Below the pieces are notes generated by a model. It did no database searches and was not told the DNA's origin. It saw nothing but the letters and a program-made list of their open reading frames with translations. From Bradyrhizobiaceae bacterium PARB1 (GTDB lineage: Bacteria; Pseudomonadota; Alphaproteobacteria; Rhizobiales; Xanthobacteraceae): DNA of 64,000 nt. The stretch covers positions 248,001-312,000 of the forward strand of contig NKIY01000001.1 of assembly GCA_002256345.1 (NCBI GenBank). Direction: 5' to 3'. The position numbers and the translations under genes are program-made. Positions 8,646 to 18,575 of this stretch are shown one piece after another (the stretch's first letter is position 1; each line of letters starts with the position of its first letter).

Positions 8646-9308
8646 ATGGACATGTCCTATCTCCATCACTTCGGCAGTGCCGCCGCCACGATCTTCGTGG
8701 TGGCGACGGCCACCATGCGGACGATGATCCCGCTGCGTGTGTTCGGTATCATGGCCAATCTGCTGCTGATCGCGATCTCGATTCCGACGCACAACTATCC
8801 GACCCTGGTGCTGCATGCGGTGCTGCTGCCCGTGAACGTCTTTCGCTTGCGCCAAATGCTGCAGCTCGTGCACGATGTGAAGAAGTCGGTGAACTCTGAC
8901 CTGTCGATGGAATGGCTGAAGCCATTCATGGCCAAGCAGAAGTGCAAAGCGGGTGAGATACTGTTCTACAAGGACGAGAAGGCCGACCGGATGTTCTACA
9001 TCGTGTCCGGCCGCTATCGCCTCGTCGAGTCCGGTATCGAGCTTCCGGTCGGCGCGATCGTCGGCGAACTCGGAATGCTGTCGCCGCTTGGTGAGCGCAC
9101 GCAGACGTTGGAATGCATCGAGGCCGGTCTCGTGCTGAGCGTCACCTATGCCCAGGTTGAAGAACTCTATGTGCAGAATCCGGAGTTTGGATTTTTCTTC
9201 CTACGTCTCGCGAGCGCGCGGCTGTTCGAGAATATCGGCACGCTGGAGGCGCGGTTGTCTCAGCGGGATGTACCCTTGCCCACACCAGCGGCAGCGCAGC
9301 CCGTGTAA
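8646..9308 (+). CDS. Membrane protein with cyclic nucleotide-binding domain
   Basis: The 220-residue protein begins with hydrophobic segments at about residues 10-60, typical of membrane spans, followed by a cyclic nucleotide-binding beta-roll at about 95-190. The roll shows KAGEILFYKDEKADRMFYIVSG and an AIVGELGMLSPLGERTQT turn, which fits the phosphate-binding cassette though without a clear classical Arg-Ala pair. The layout recalls Popeye-like proteins. It may sense a nucleotide at the inner membrane. The next gene starts 15 bp downstream. Confidence 0.7.
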   Translation: MDMSYLHHFGSAAATIFVVATATMRTMIPLRVFGIMANLLLIAISIPTHNYPTLVLHAVLLPVNVFRLRQMLQLVHDVKKSVNSDLSMEWLKPFMAKQKCKAGEILFYKDEKADRMFYIVSGRYRLVESGIELPVGAIVGELGMLSPLGERTQTLECIEAGLVLSVTYAQVEELYVQNPEFGFFFLRLASARLFENIGTLEARLSQRDVPLPTPAAAQPV

Positions 9309-9323
9309 CGTTCAGGACTCGTT

Positions 9324-10169
9324 GTGACCGGCTTTACCAATGTCATCCGCTCGACCATTCGCGAGGTCGCCGGCATCAATGATGTCGCAGCGGTGGAGTA
9401 TCCGGCCGGGCTGCCGGCGGCCGTACGTCCGATCGCGCAGGACGCGGTTGCACTCCTGATTGACTACCAGAGTCCGGCCTACGCGCAGCTCTACTGTGAT
9501 CGCCTTCGCCGTTTCGTTGGCAGGCGCGGTGTCGATGATGCCTTGTTCATGGAGATCGCGCGGCTGCTCGCCGCGCGCATGGGTTATCTCGATCCGATTC
9601 GCATCGCGCAATTGAAGCTGCAGGAGCCCGTCACGCCGGGCCGCAAACCCGCCGTCGACAAGCGCCGCTTCCGCCTCGACGAGCTGGTGTCGTCGCTGCC
9701 GGATATCGTCGGCAAGCCCGCTATGCGGCTGTTGGAGCGCATCTACTGCGCGCATCGCACCGTCCAGATCCGCTTCAGCAAAGCAAGTATTGTCGGCATC
9801 AAGCGCCTGGAATTCGAGGCTTGGCTGCGGCACTGGCGACGCCTTTCCACGCGCTACGAGATGGAGCGCGTCTGGGTCGAGCGCTGGCTGCATATGATCG
9901 ACAGGGCGCTGACCAAGCGGCCCGATGCAGTCGTTGCGGTGGTGCGTTCGGCCACCATGATCGAAGGCTATGGCACGAGCTATCGCCACGGCATGGCGGC
10001 CTGGCACCAGATTATCGACGGGCTCGCCAAGCCGAATTTCGACGGCACGCTCGATATCGCCGATCTCAGCGGCGCCATCGAACGCGCCCGGGCGGTGCCG
10101 CGCGATCCCAAGGGGGAGCAATTGCGCAAGGCGATCGGTGAAATTCGCGGCCATGCGCTGGCGCATTGA
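9324..10169 (+). CDS. Stand-alone DUF6537 protein (IorB C-terminal domain-like)
   Basis: The 281-residue protein starts at a GTG. It resembles the C-terminal DUF6537 region of indolepyruvate ferredoxin oxidoreductase beta proteins, recognised from the run DYQSPAYAQLYCDRLRRF, MGYLDPIRIAQLKL, a W-rich FEAWLRHWRRLSTRYEME block and IEGYGTSYRHGMAAWHQI. In those enzymes an approximately 190-residue oxidoreductase domain precedes this region; here no such domain is encoded upstream. The protein therefore lacks the thiamine and redox parts and may be a subunit or a remnant. The family assignment is from memory of the motifs and is moderately sure. Confidence 0.6.
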   Translation: MTGFTNVIRSTIREVAGINDVAAVEYPAGLPAAVRPIAQDAVALLIDYQSPAYAQLYCDRLRRFVGRRGVDDALFMEIARLLAARMGYLDPIRIAQLKLQEPVTPGRKPAVDKRRFRLDELVSSLPDIVGKPAMRLLERIYCAHRTVQIRFSKASIVGIKRLEFEAWLRHWRRLSTRYEMERVWVERWLHMIDRALTKRPDAVVAVVRSATMIEGYGTSYRHGMAAWHQIIDGLAKPNFDGTLDIADLSGAIERARAVPRDPKGEQLRKAIGEIRGHALAH

Positions 10170-10327
10170 TATGCGCGAGCGCATTGACGGCGTGGCAAAA
10201 GGTGCAGCACGATACGGTGAGTTTCCGGGTTCCGCGACGTGCATTCCCGCCGTCGGGATGTCATAAATGGGACGAGCGACGGCCGGCCTGATGGGCCATC
10301 CCGTCGTGACTGCGAAGAGGGGCCATC

Positions 10328-10729
10328 GTGTTTCCTGCAATGTCGTCGTCGATTGCTCTGGGCGGGCTTGTCGGCTGGATGATCGCGCTCACGGTCAAGC
10401 ACGTGATCGCGGACTTCATGCTGCAGAATGCCTGGCTCGCGATGGGCAAGGATCAGAAGACCGGCTGGGCCTTGCCACTTCTGATCCATTGCGCGATTCA
10501 TGGCGTGCTGACGACCGTGATCGTTGCTGCGGTTCAGCCGAAACTCTGGTTTCTCGGGCTGGTCGATTTTGCGATCCACATCGTCATCGATCGCTGCAAA
10601 GGCTGGCTGGTGGCGCATTTCGGCGTTACACCGGACACCCGCTGGTTCTGGTGGCTGATCGGAATCGACCAGGCGCTTCACCACCTGACCGATTTTTTCC
10701 TCGCCATTTACATCGTCGCGAACAGCTGA
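10328..10729 (+). CDS. DUF3307 family membrane protein
   Basis: The 133-residue protein has four hydrophobic stretches and the conserved pattern KHVIADFMLQ, LLIHCAIHGVL, DFAIHIVIDRCKG and DQALHHLTDFFLA, which is characteristic of DUF3307. The regularly spaced His and Asp residues inside the membrane segments suggest metal binding or catalysis, but no function is established. A GTG start at 10328 follows GAGGGG; an ATG four codons later is the alternative. Confidence 0.78.
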   Translation: MFPAMSSSIALGGLVGWMIALTVKHVIADFMLQNAWLAMGKDQKTGWALPLLIHCAIHGVLTTVIVAAVQPKLWFLGLVDFAIHIVIDRCKGWLVAHFGVTPDTRWFWWLIGIDQALHHLTDFFLAIYIVANS

Positions 10730-10885
10730 ATCGTCGAAAGTCTTGCGGCAGCCTTGCGTCAAGCTTGTGGCGGCGGCTGCCATATTTACCACTGTTGCGC
10801 AAGAGTCGCACATGGCCGTTAAGCCTATTGGTTAACCGCACATTAGCAAATTGGATCGCATCCTCGGCATCGAGGAGAACAACCC

Positions 10886-11293
10886 ATGTGGTCCAGCCGT
10901 CAAGCTTTTGAGAACGATCGTTGCCCGGTCAGTGATGACCTGCTCGGTGCGATGTATCGTGCGAATGAAAATGGCCTGCCCCATCTCGTTGCCAGCGTGC
11001 CGTCGGAAGTGCGCGCGATGCTGGCGCTGTTCTGCTATCGCCGCAATCACATGCATGCGCTGGCGATCTCGATCGCATCGAGCTGCAACGAGCGCGAGCT
11101 GATCGAGCACGGCGGCCGCGTCGGTTCCACGCTCTACGCTCTGGCGCATCAGGCACCTGCCGTGCGCAGCGTGTCGGTGTCGGCCTATAGCAGCCGCAAG
11201 GCGATTACGCTGTCGACCAAGCCGCTGTCGACGATTGCACCGCTGGATGAAGATCTCGACGACGAGATCGAAGCCGAGCGTGTCATCGCCTAA
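10886..11293 (+). CDS. Hypothetical protein, 135 residues
   Basis: I do not recognise the family. The start at 10886 (MWSSRQAFEN) follows a good GGAGAACAACCC ribosome-binding site. The protein is soluble-looking, with a Ala/Ser-rich middle (HALAISIASSCNERELIEHGG) and an acidic C-terminus (PLDEDLDDEIEAERV). It stands alone between the DUF3307 gene and a convergent YkgJ-type gene. Confidence 0.65.
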   Translation: MWSSRQAFENDRCPVSDDLLGAMYRANENGLPHLVASVPSEVRAMLALFCYRRNHMHALAISIASSCNERELIEHGGRVGSTLYALAHQAPAVRSVSVSAYSSRKAITLSTKPLSTIAPLDEDLDDEIEAERVIA

Positions 11294-11302
11294 GCCACGT
11301 TG

Positions 11303-11632
11303 CTACCAGTCCGGAGCTGCCAGCTCGGGCAATCCGTGGCGGCGTCGCGCCATCGCGCATTCGGGATCGCCCGGCATGCAGGTCCGGCAAACGTCGGGTC
11401 TGATCTCATAGATTCCGCAGGCGACGGATTCCCCGACCTTGCCATTCAGTGCACTGCAGCGATCGCCGTCGCAGCGCATGCCGGACTGACGTTCGTTCAC
11501 GAATTTCGCCGGGATCAGGTCGAGTTCCGCATCGTTCTCGATGGTGAAGCGCGGCCAGTTGCTCGAATAAGAGCAGCAGGCGCCGCAGGCCTGGCACGGG
11601 CTGGCGTCATTGCTGGTGGAGGCAGTCGTCAT
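11303..11632 (-). CDS. YkgJ family cysteine cluster protein
   Basis: The protein (109 residues from the ATG at 11632) has the CQACGACC cluster near its N-terminus and further Cys residues (MRCDGDRCSAL, VACGIYEIRPDVCRTC). This is the CxxCxxCC pattern of the YkgJ/UPF0153 family, which binds iron-sulfur or zinc. The role is not established. The start at 11632 was chosen because the longer frame would run into the 3' end of the WYL regulator gene upstream. Confidence 0.8.
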   Translation of the reverse strand: MTTASTSNDASPCQACGACCSYSSNWPRFTIENDAELDLIPAKFVNERQSGMRCDGDRCSALNGKVGESVACGIYEIRPDVCRTCMPGDPECAMARRRHGLPELAAPDW

Positions 11633-11673
11633 GCCGCGCCGTGTAGCGCGATCCGCCACAGGCCGCCAGCCGG

Positions 11674-12372
11674 TCATGCGTCGGTCGGTCGTTCCCATGC
11701 GAGCGTCTTGCGCCAACGGCTGCGCAATACCTCCCGGCGCTCAGGATATTTTTCGTCGAGGTATTCAGCCGTCACCGCGCGGTCGGTGCGGAAGCTGCGG
11801 AAATCCTTGCGCAGCTCGCACCAGGCCGCGAGCAGGCGTACCGCTTCGAGATAGCCGACTGCAATCGGCCAGATGATGCGCTCGCTGTCCCGACCGGATT
11901 CGTCGCGGTAGCAGAGGCGGACCTTCTTGCCGGCGTGGATATGCGCGCGCATCTGCACCATGTCGAGCGCATCCAGGGTGCCGAGAAAATTCGGCCGGGC
12001 GCGGCTAGCCGGCTCCAGCACGAAGGGGCGGAGCTTTTCTGGCACGGTGTCGGCGATCTTGGCGATCAGGTCTTTCGCTGCGGTGGCCAGTGCTGGGTCG
12101 GCATGGCCCATCACCCATTGCGCGCCGAGCACGGCGGCTTCGATCTCGTCCGGTGTCAGCATCAAAGGTGGCATGTCGAACCCGCTTTCGAGAATGTAGC
12201 CCATGCCGGCCTCGCCACGAATCGGCACGCGCTGGCCCATCAGGGTCGCGATGTCGCGATAGATGGTGCGCTTGGACGTCTCCAGTTCGGCGGCAATCGC
12301 GTCTGCCGTTAGTGGCTTTCGCGTCCGCCGCAGCACCTGGATGATTTGGAACAGGCGATCCGCACGTCTCAT
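11674..12372 (-). CDS. WYL-domain transcriptional regulator (YafY type)
   Basis: The protein (232 residues from the ATG at 12372) starts with a helix-turn-helix of DeoR/HTH_11 type (MRRADRLFQIIQVLRRTRKP, then SKRTIYRDIATL) and continues into a WYL-like domain at about 125-215. Such regulators bind a ligand through the WYL domain and control adjacent genes. It is divergent from a small ORF and a GST gene, which are the probable targets. The region between 12372 and 12461 would contain the operator. Confidence 0.85.
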   Translation of the reverse strand: MRRADRLFQIIQVLRRTRKPLTADAIAAELETSKRTIYRDIATLMGQRVPIRGEAGMGYILESGFDMPPLMLTPDEIEAAVLGAQWVMGHADPALATAAKDLIAKIADTVPEKLRPFVLEPASRARPNFLGTLDALDMVQMRAHIHAGKKVRLCYRDESGRDSERIIWPIAVGYLEAVRLLAAWCELRKDFRSFRTDRAVTAEYLDEKYPERREVLRSRWRKTLAWERPTDA

Positions 12373-12460
12373 CGCATCCTCGTCGAATGATGCTGACAGC
12401 ATGTTGTCAGCAGGGGTCCGTCATACCGTAGCCAACCCTGAATACGGAAGGATTCCTGCC

Positions 12461-12652
12461 ATGCTGGCTCTGCAAAGCCTTGACCTTTCCCGCGACGACC
12501 GGCTGTGGCGCCTCCGCGCCTGGCTGCTGGAGCGCGCCATTTTCGTCATGACCGGCGAATTGCGCTGGATGCTGCTGGCCTTTGGCTGCCGGCTGATCTC
12601 GGCGTCGCTGGCGCAAGCGCGCCTCTGGCTCGTGTCCATCACCCGCTGCTGA
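12461..12652 (+). CDS. Small basic, Trp/Leu-rich protein
   Basis: A 63-residue reading frame starts at an ATG 11 bp after a GGAAGGA ribosome-binding site. The product (MLALQSLDLSRDDRLWRLRA start) has a hydrophobic stretch IFVMTGELRWMLLAFGCRL and may associate with the membrane. It lies between the divergent WYL regulator and the GST gene, 64 bp upstream of the latter, probably in the same transcript. It could be a real small gene or chance; coding potential looks good. Confidence 0.45.
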   Translation: MLALQSLDLSRDDRLWRLRAWLLERAIFVMTGELRWMLLAFGCRLISASLAQARLWLVSITRC

Positions 12653-12716
12653 CACCACGGTGGCAGCAGCACCTCTCTAGATCCTCACCACCATCATCAT
12701 CATCGGGAGAACGACA

Positions 12717-13445
12717 ATGATCACGCTGCACGGCGGAGGCGCGGGCTTTGGCCTGCCGGAAATCAGCCCCTTCGTCACCAAGACGGAGGTCCAGCTCAAA
12801 ATGGCCGGGCTTGCCTATCGCAAGCAGCCATCAAAGCCGATGGCATCGCCGAAGGGGCAGATCCCTTTTATCGACGATGGTGCAGAGACCATTGCCGATT
12901 CAAGCTTCATCCGCGCGCATATCGAGAGCCAGCATGGGATCGATTTCGACGAGGGGCTCGATTTGGCGCAGCGCGCACAGGCCTGGGCGATCGAGCGGAT
13001 GATCGAGCATCACATCTATTTCGCGCTGGTCGGCGCGCGCTGGCTGAATGACGAGAATTTCGCCAAAGGCCCCGCGCAGTTTTTCAGCGATCTACCGGAC
13101 ACGCAGCGGGATAGCGTTCGGGCTGCCGTGCGCGATCAGGTGGAGCACAATTATGTCGTCAGCGGCCTCGGCCGTCACTCGCCGGAGGAAGCGCTCGAAC
13201 TCGCCGGGCGCTCGCTGATGGCGCTGTCGTTGTTGCTTGCAGACAAGCCCTATCTGATGGGCGAGCGTCCATGCAGCACGGACGCGACCGCTTTTGCGAT
13301 CCTGGCTGGAATTATGACACCGTATTTCGATTCGCCGCTGCGTCAGCGGTTGATGCAGTTCGGCAATTTGGTCGCCTATGTGGATCGGATGATGGCGCGG
13401 TTCTATCCGGAGCATGCGTGGGAGCGTCAGGCCGAGGCGGCGTGA
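12717..13445 (+). CDS. Glutathione S-transferase family protein
   Basis: The 242-residue protein has an N-terminal thioredoxin-like half (GLPEISPFVTKTEVQLKM, SPKGQIPFIDDG, IADSSFIRAHIE) and a C-terminal helical half, in the arrangement of GST/metaxin-like proteins. The N-terminal SPF replaces the usual catalytic Ser/Cys motif. A GGGAGAACGACA ribosome-binding site precedes the ATG. The neighbouring divergent WYL regulator suggests induction by a small molecule. Confidence 0.8.
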   Translation: MITLHGGGAGFGLPEISPFVTKTEVQLKMAGLAYRKQPSKPMASPKGQIPFIDDGAETIADSSFIRAHIESQHGIDFDEGLDLAQRAQAWAIERMIEHHIYFALVGARWLNDENFAKGPAQFFSDLPDTQRDSVRAAVRDQVEHNYVVSGLGRHSPEEALELAGRSLMALSLLLADKPYLMGERPCSTDATAFAILAGIMTPYFDSPLRQRLMQFGNLVAYVDRMMARFYPEHAWERQAEAA

Positions 13446-13457
13446 GTACCTCCAACT

Positions 13458-13544
13458 GTCGTTGCCCGGCTTGACCGGGCAACCCAGTAAACTCGGAAGC
13501 AGCGCTGTGTGCTCGCTCACCCGGTCAAGCCGGGTGACGACAGG
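13458..13544. repeat. Palindromic repeat (TTGCCCGGCTTGACCGGGCAA family)
   Basis: The element contains a tight dyad at its left (TTGCCCGGCTTGACCGGGCA) and another at its right (CACCCGGTCAAGCCGGGTGA). It lies between two converging genes. Related GCCGGGCTTGACCCGGCC copies lie at 15848-15932 and 18455-18535. Confidence 0.8.
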
Positions 13545-14155
13545 GATTGTTTCAGGCTCGCGAGTTCGGCCTCAAGCTCACTGATCCTCGCGTCACGCAT
13601 CGCCACCGCCTGTGCCACATCCGCCGCATCGAATTTCTGCGGGATGTGCTGCGGGCAGTTGGTGTCCCAAGCAGCGATGGTGAACAGGATCACCTGTTCC
13701 GGGCGCGCGCGATAACCTTTCGGCATCATCGAGTCGATCAGCGCCTTGTCATCCTCGATCACCTTTGCCGTGCCCCAGATCTTCACCCGGCGGCGATGCA
13801 CGTAGTCCATGATGAAGATGTTGGCCTTCGGGTTTTCCGTCAGATTCCCCTGCGTGATATATTGCCGGTTGCCGCTGAAATCGGCGAAGGCGATCGTGTG
13901 CTTGTCGAGCACCTTGATAAAACCCTGCGGGCCGCCGCGGTGCTGCATATAGGGCTGGCCGTCGGCGCTGGCCGTTGCCAGATAGAAGCTGTTGGTGTGG
14001 GCGAGGAATTCGGCGAGGTTCTCGTCAATCTCGGTGCGCCAGCCGCCGCTCTCTTCCACATGGGCGTAGGACTGGCGCGACCCCTTGCGGGCCTGAATGG
14101 CTTTGACCGCGGCGGTGAAGGCCACATCACTGGAATAGGCATGGGTGTCAGACAT
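13517..14155 (-). CDS. Pyridoxamine 5'-phosphate oxidase-like (FMN-binding) protein
   Basis: The protein (212 residues from the ATG at 14155) is in the split-barrel FMN-binding superfamily. Visible blocks are FLAHTNSFYLATASADGQPYM near residue 45, HRGGPQGFIKVLDKHTIAF, and NIFIMDYVHRRRVKIWGTAKV. Members reduce or oxidise small molecules with FMN or F420; a specific substrate is not clear. An AAAGGTGG ribosome-binding site supports the start at 14155 over the GTG nine bases upstream. It is divergent from a LysR regulator gene, which likely controls it. Confidence 0.82.
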   Translation of the reverse strand: MSDTHAYSSDVAFTAAVKAIQARKGSRQSYAHVEESGGWRTEIDENLAEFLAHTNSFYLATASADGQPYMQHRGGPQGFIKVLDKHTIAFADFSGNRQYITQGNLTENPKANIFIMDYVHRRRVKIWGTAKVIEDDKALIDSMMPKGYRARPEQVILFTIAAWDTNCPQHIPQKFDAADVAQAVAMRDARISELEAELASLKQSLSSPGLTG

Positions 14156-14256
14156 CTGAGCCACCTTTCATTCGATGGCGCTAACATGGGCTCTGTTCCT
14201 TGTCGCAGCAATCGTTCCCGTTGACACTTCATTGTTGCGGATATTGAAATTATCCG

Positions 14257-15168
14257 ATGGATCGAATCGAAGCCATGACGGCCTTTGTCACGGTGGCGGA
14301 ATTGCAGGGCTTTGCGCCTGCAGCACGCCGCCTTGGCATTTCGGCATCTGCGGTTACGCGGCTGGTGGCGGCGCTGGAGGAACGGCTTGGCGCCCGGCTG
14401 CTGCAGCGGACTACGCGCTCTGTGACGCTGACCGATGTCGGTGCGCGCTATCTGGAGCGGGCACGGCGTATCCTTGCCGATATCGCGGAAGCCGATGGTG
14501 CGGCCCAGGCCGAACAGGCGCAGCCGAGTGGGCGGCTGACGGTGACCGCGCCCGTCGGCTTCGGGCGGCTGCACGTGACGCCGCTGATGTCAGCCTATCT
14601 GCAACGCTATCCGGATGTGTCGGGCGAGCTGCGCCTCAACGATCGCATGGTCAATCTGGTGGAGGAGGGCGTCGACATGGCCGTCCGTGTCGGTCATCTC
14701 CCTGACTCCAGCCTGGTGGCACGGCAAGTGGGCGATATGCGGCGCATTGTTGTCGCTTCGCCGGACTATCTGAAGCGGCGCGGTGAGCCAAAGACCCCGG
14801 AGGCGATTGCGGAGCATGACACGATCCAGTTCGGTGCTGCCGTTGCTTCGCCAGAATGGCGGTTCGTGCGGGACGGACAGGATCTGCGCATCCCGCATGC
14901 GCCGCGCTTTACTTGCAATGTCGCCGATGCTGCGATCTGGCATGCGGCGCACGGTGGCGGGCTGACGCGGGTGCTGGCCTATCAGGCGGCGGAAGCACTC
15001 GCGGCCGGGAAACTCAAGATCGTGCTGGCTGCCTTCGAGCAGCCGGCCATCCCGATTCACATCGTCTATCCAACATCGCGGCTGCTATCGGCCAAGGTGC
15101 GGGCGTTCATCGATCTGGCGATGGAGACGACGGATTGGCATTTTGGCGGGCGTGCGAAGCCCCGTTAA
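14257..15168 (+). CDS. LysR family transcriptional regulator
   Basis: The 303-residue protein starts with the LysR winged helix-turn-helix (MDRIEAMTAFVTVAELQGFA, RRLGISASAVTRLVAALEE) and continues into a periplasmic-binding-like effector domain (LTVTAPVGFGRLHVTP at about 93). It belongs to the subgroup related to DsdC/AaeR-type single-gene regulators. It is divergent from the FMN-binding protein gene, with 101 bp between the two starts, and probably regulates it. Confidence 0.9.
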   Translation: MDRIEAMTAFVTVAELQGFAPAARRLGISASAVTRLVAALEERLGARLLQRTTRSVTLTDVGARYLERARRILADIAEADGAAQAEQAQPSGRLTVTAPVGFGRLHVTPLMSAYLQRYPDVSGELRLNDRMVNLVEEGVDMAVRVGHLPDSSLVARQVGDMRRIVVASPDYLKRRGEPKTPEAIAEHDTIQFGAAVASPEWRFVRDGQDLRIPHAPRFTCNVADAAIWHAAHGGGLTRVLAYQAAEALAAGKLKIVLAAFEQPAIPIHIVYPTSRLLSAKVRAFIDLAMETTDWHFGGRAKPR

Positions 15169-15176
15169 ATTTGTTT

Positions 15177-15303
15177 GCCGTGTCCCGGACGCGGTGCAGC
15201 GCATAGCGATGCGCCGCAGAGCCGGGACCGTTACGAACTCCAGCGTTTGCTACGGTCCCGGCTCTGCGAAGCAGCACTCCGTGCTGCATCGCGTCCGGGA
15301 CAA
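15177..15303. repeat. Palindromic repeat (TGTCCCGGACGCG family)
   Basis: The two outer ends are inverted copies: TGTCCCGGACGCGGTGCAGC at the left and CGCGTCCGGGACA at the right. An internal pair, GCAGAGCCGGGACCGT and ACGGTCCCGGCTCTGC, adds a second hairpin. It fills the space between two converging genes. Confidence 0.85.
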
Positions 15304-15306
15304 ATA

Positions 15307-15723
15307 TCAGTCCTTCTTCGTCACCACGCTGAATGTGCCGTTGGCCCTTGCACATGGCACGCCGTCGGCTGATATCAGCGCTTGCGCGAAGCACAGCCGG
15401 CTGCCGGTCTTCATCACATCGGTCACAATCTCCAGCCATTGGCCAATCTTTGCGGGGCCGAGAAAGTCAGCGGAGAGATTCACCGTTACCAGCCGCGTGC
15501 CGCCGCCGGCGACATGGCCGCAGCTCAGGCCCATGGCATTGTCGGCCAGTGCGGTGATCAGGCCACCATGCGCCATGCCGCGCGAATTGGTGTGCGCTTC
15601 GGCAATGCGCAGGCCGAGGATGACGGCGCTGTCGGTGGTCTTCGAATAGATCGGTTCCCACGGCTCGGTGAGCGGGGACTTGCGGAAGTGCGGGGCGAAG
15701 CCGTCCGGGATAGGGGAGGTCAT
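15307..15723 (-). CDS. PaaI-type hotdog thioesterase
   Basis: The protein (138 residues from the ATG at 15723) has the hotdog thioesterase pattern NSRGMAHGGLITALADNAMG followed by TRLVTVNLSADFLGPA. PaaI-type enzymes hydrolyse aromatic acyl-CoA thioesters in the cytoplasm. AGGA lies seven bases before the chosen ATG. In this neighbourhood it may release CoA from phenolic acyl-CoA intermediates. Confidence 0.85.
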   Translation of the reverse strand: MTSPIPDGFAPHFRKSPLTEPWEPIYSKTTDSAVILGLRIAEAHTNSRGMAHGGLITALADNAMGLSCGHVAGGGTRLVTVNLSADFLGPAKIGQWLEIVTDVMKTGSRLCFAQALISADGVPCARANGTFSVVTKKD

Positions 15724-15847
15724 AGCGCTGTCCTGTTTCATGCGCGCATTGAAGCGAAGACGCGTGGGAAGAACAGGCCAACAAAGTTTCAAACGGGGAC
15801 AATGGGGCGTTTAAAACGGGCGGGATGAGGGCGGGGCCAAACCGCCT

Positions 15848-15932
15848 CATTGCCGGGCGTGACCCGGCAATCCATCTTAGACGGCATTCGCGGCAAGGTT
15901 GGATACGCGGGTCAAGCCCGCGTATGACGTCG
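15848..15932. repeat. Palindromic repeat (GCCGGGCGTGACCCGGC family)
   Basis: It contains TGCCGGGCGTGACCCGGCAA at the left and ATACGCGGGTCAAGCCCGCG at the right, each an internal dyad. It sits just after the 3' end of pobA on the minus strand and could act as its transcript terminator or as a stabilising hairpin. Confidence 0.75.
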
Positions 15933-15945
15933 GAGAGGGCCGAGC

Positions 15946-17130
<1,185 letters not shown>

Positions 17131-17147
17131 TCACTCTCAATTTATCG

Positions 17148-17197
17148 GAGCATGATCTTGTCCGAAAACCGGTGTCCATTTTTCAGGATCATGCTCT
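17148..17197. repeat. Palindromic repeat (GAGCATGATC family)
   Basis: The sequence starts GAGCATGATCTTGTCCGAAA and ends TTTCAGGATCATGCTC; the ends are inverted copies. This element type is widespread in Rhizobiales. It lies in the 287-bp space between pobA and dctP, so it reduces the space available for operators to about 17200-17400. Confidence 0.8.
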
Positions 17198-17408
17198 GTG
17201 TCTCAGTCTCAAGGTAGAGTTGACAAGTCAAGCGGTCTGGCGAGACTGCGTGCACGAGACTTGCAAAGATGGTTATAGAATATAACAATCTTCGCCAAGG
17301 GCCGTTCAAGGTTCGGTGAATAGGTTCGGTAGAACACGTTCGACAAAATAAGTCCGAGAGGACAGGTCCAGTGGAAAAATCCACGGACGCACAGAGGGAG
17401 AGACGTCG

Positions 17409-18425
17409 ATGAGGAAGACGCTGATGGCGTTGCTCGCGGCCGGCTGTTTATTGCCCGGATTCGCGCAAGCGCAGGACAAGACCGTCAATCTGAAAGTATC
17501 GCTGTGGGTGCCGCCGGCACATCCGCTGGTACCGGCCACGCAGGCCTGGGCCGCGGATATCGAGAAAGCCTCGGGCGGCAGCATCAAGTTGTCGGTGTTT
17601 CCCTCGGAACAGCTCGGCAAGGCGTTCGACCATTACGACATGGCGCGTGACGGCATTGCCGACGTCACTTACGTCAATCCCGGCTATCAGCCGGGCCGCT
17701 TCCCGATCGCCGCGGCCGGCCAGATTCCCTTCGTGTTCAACGAAGGCAAGAAGGGCACGCAGGCTTTCAACGAGTGGTACCAGAAATACGCCAAGACGGA
17801 GATGAAGGACACCAAGCTGTGTTTCGCCTTCATCCACGCGCCCGGCACGCTGCACGGCAAGAAGAAAATTCTGGTGCCCGACGATCTCAAGGGCGTGAAG
17901 GTGCGGCCTGCGCAGAGCACGATCGGCGAAATGGTGAAGCTGTTCGGCGGCACCAATGTACAGGCCTCGGCGCCTGAGTCGCGCGATGCGCTGGAGCGCG
18001 GCGTGGCCGATGAGATCGCCTTTCCGTGGGGCTCGATCTTCCTGTTCGGCATCGACAAGGTGGTGAAGTATCACATCGACGTGCCGCTCTATTCCACGGT
18101 GTTCACCTACAATATCAATCTCGCCAAATATAATTCGATGTCGCCGGCGCAGAAGAAGATCATCGACGATCACTGCTCGCCGGAATGGGCGGCGAAGGTG
18201 ACCGATCCGTGGGTGGATTACGAATTCGCCGGCGTCGCCAAGATGAAGGCGCTGCCGGATCACGAAGTCTATCCGCTCACGCCGGAGCAACTGGCCTTGT
18301 GGAAGAAGGGCGTCGAGCCGCTGCATGCCGCCTGGGCTGCCGCGGTGAAGAAGGCCGGCGGCGATGCGGATGCCATCGATGCGGAGCTGAAGGCGTCGCT
18401 GAAGAAGCATAACGCGGGGCTGTGA
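17409..18425 (+). CDS. TRAP transporter substrate-binding protein (DctP family)
   Basis: The 338-residue protein has a signal peptide (MRKTLMALLAAGCLLPGFAQ, cleavage near AQA) and the fold of DctP-type solute receptors, with DLKGVKVRPAQS at about 160 carrying the carboxylate-binding Arg. It captures an organic acid in the periplasm for the DctQM permease encoded downstream. A GAGGGAGAGACGTCG ribosome-binding site precedes the start. Given the neighbouring pobA and ligase genes, a phenolic or aromatic acid such as p-coumarate or 4-hydroxybenzoate is a reasonable guess; R. palustris has such a system (TarPQM). Confidence 0.9.
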   Translation: MRKTLMALLAAGCLLPGFAQAQDKTVNLKVSLWVPPAHPLVPATQAWAADIEKASGGSIKLSVFPSEQLGKAFDHYDMARDGIADVTYVNPGYQPGRFPIAAAGQIPFVFNEGKKGTQAFNEWYQKYAKTEMKDTKLCFAFIHAPGTLHGKKKILVPDDLKGVKVRPAQSTIGEMVKLFGGTNVQASAPESRDALERGVADEIAFPWGSIFLFGIDKVVKYHIDVPLYSTVFTYNINLAKYNSMSPAQKKIIDDHCSPEWAAKVTDPWVDYEFAGVAKMKALPDHEVYPLTPEQLALWKKGVEPLHAAWAAAVKKAGGDADAIDAELKASLKKHNAGL

Positions 18426-18454
18426 TCTCGCGACGGGGCACGAGCCCCTCCACA

Positions 18455-18535
18455 CGTCATGGCCGGGCTTGACCCGGCCATCCACCTTCCTCCGTCGTGT
18501 AAAGATGGATGCCCGGGTCAGGCCAGGGCATGACG
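18455..18535. repeat. Palindromic repeat (CGTCATGGCCGGGCTTGACCC family)
   Basis: The outer ends are inverted copies: CGTCATGGCCGGGCTTGACC at the left and GGTCAGGCCAGGGCATGACG at the right. It separates dctP from dctQ within the TRAP operon and may help set a higher level of the binding protein mRNA relative to the permease part. Confidence 0.85.
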
Positions 18536-18575
18536 GAAGAGAGAGCGAAGCCCGCCAATCAGAATTGCGATCGCA

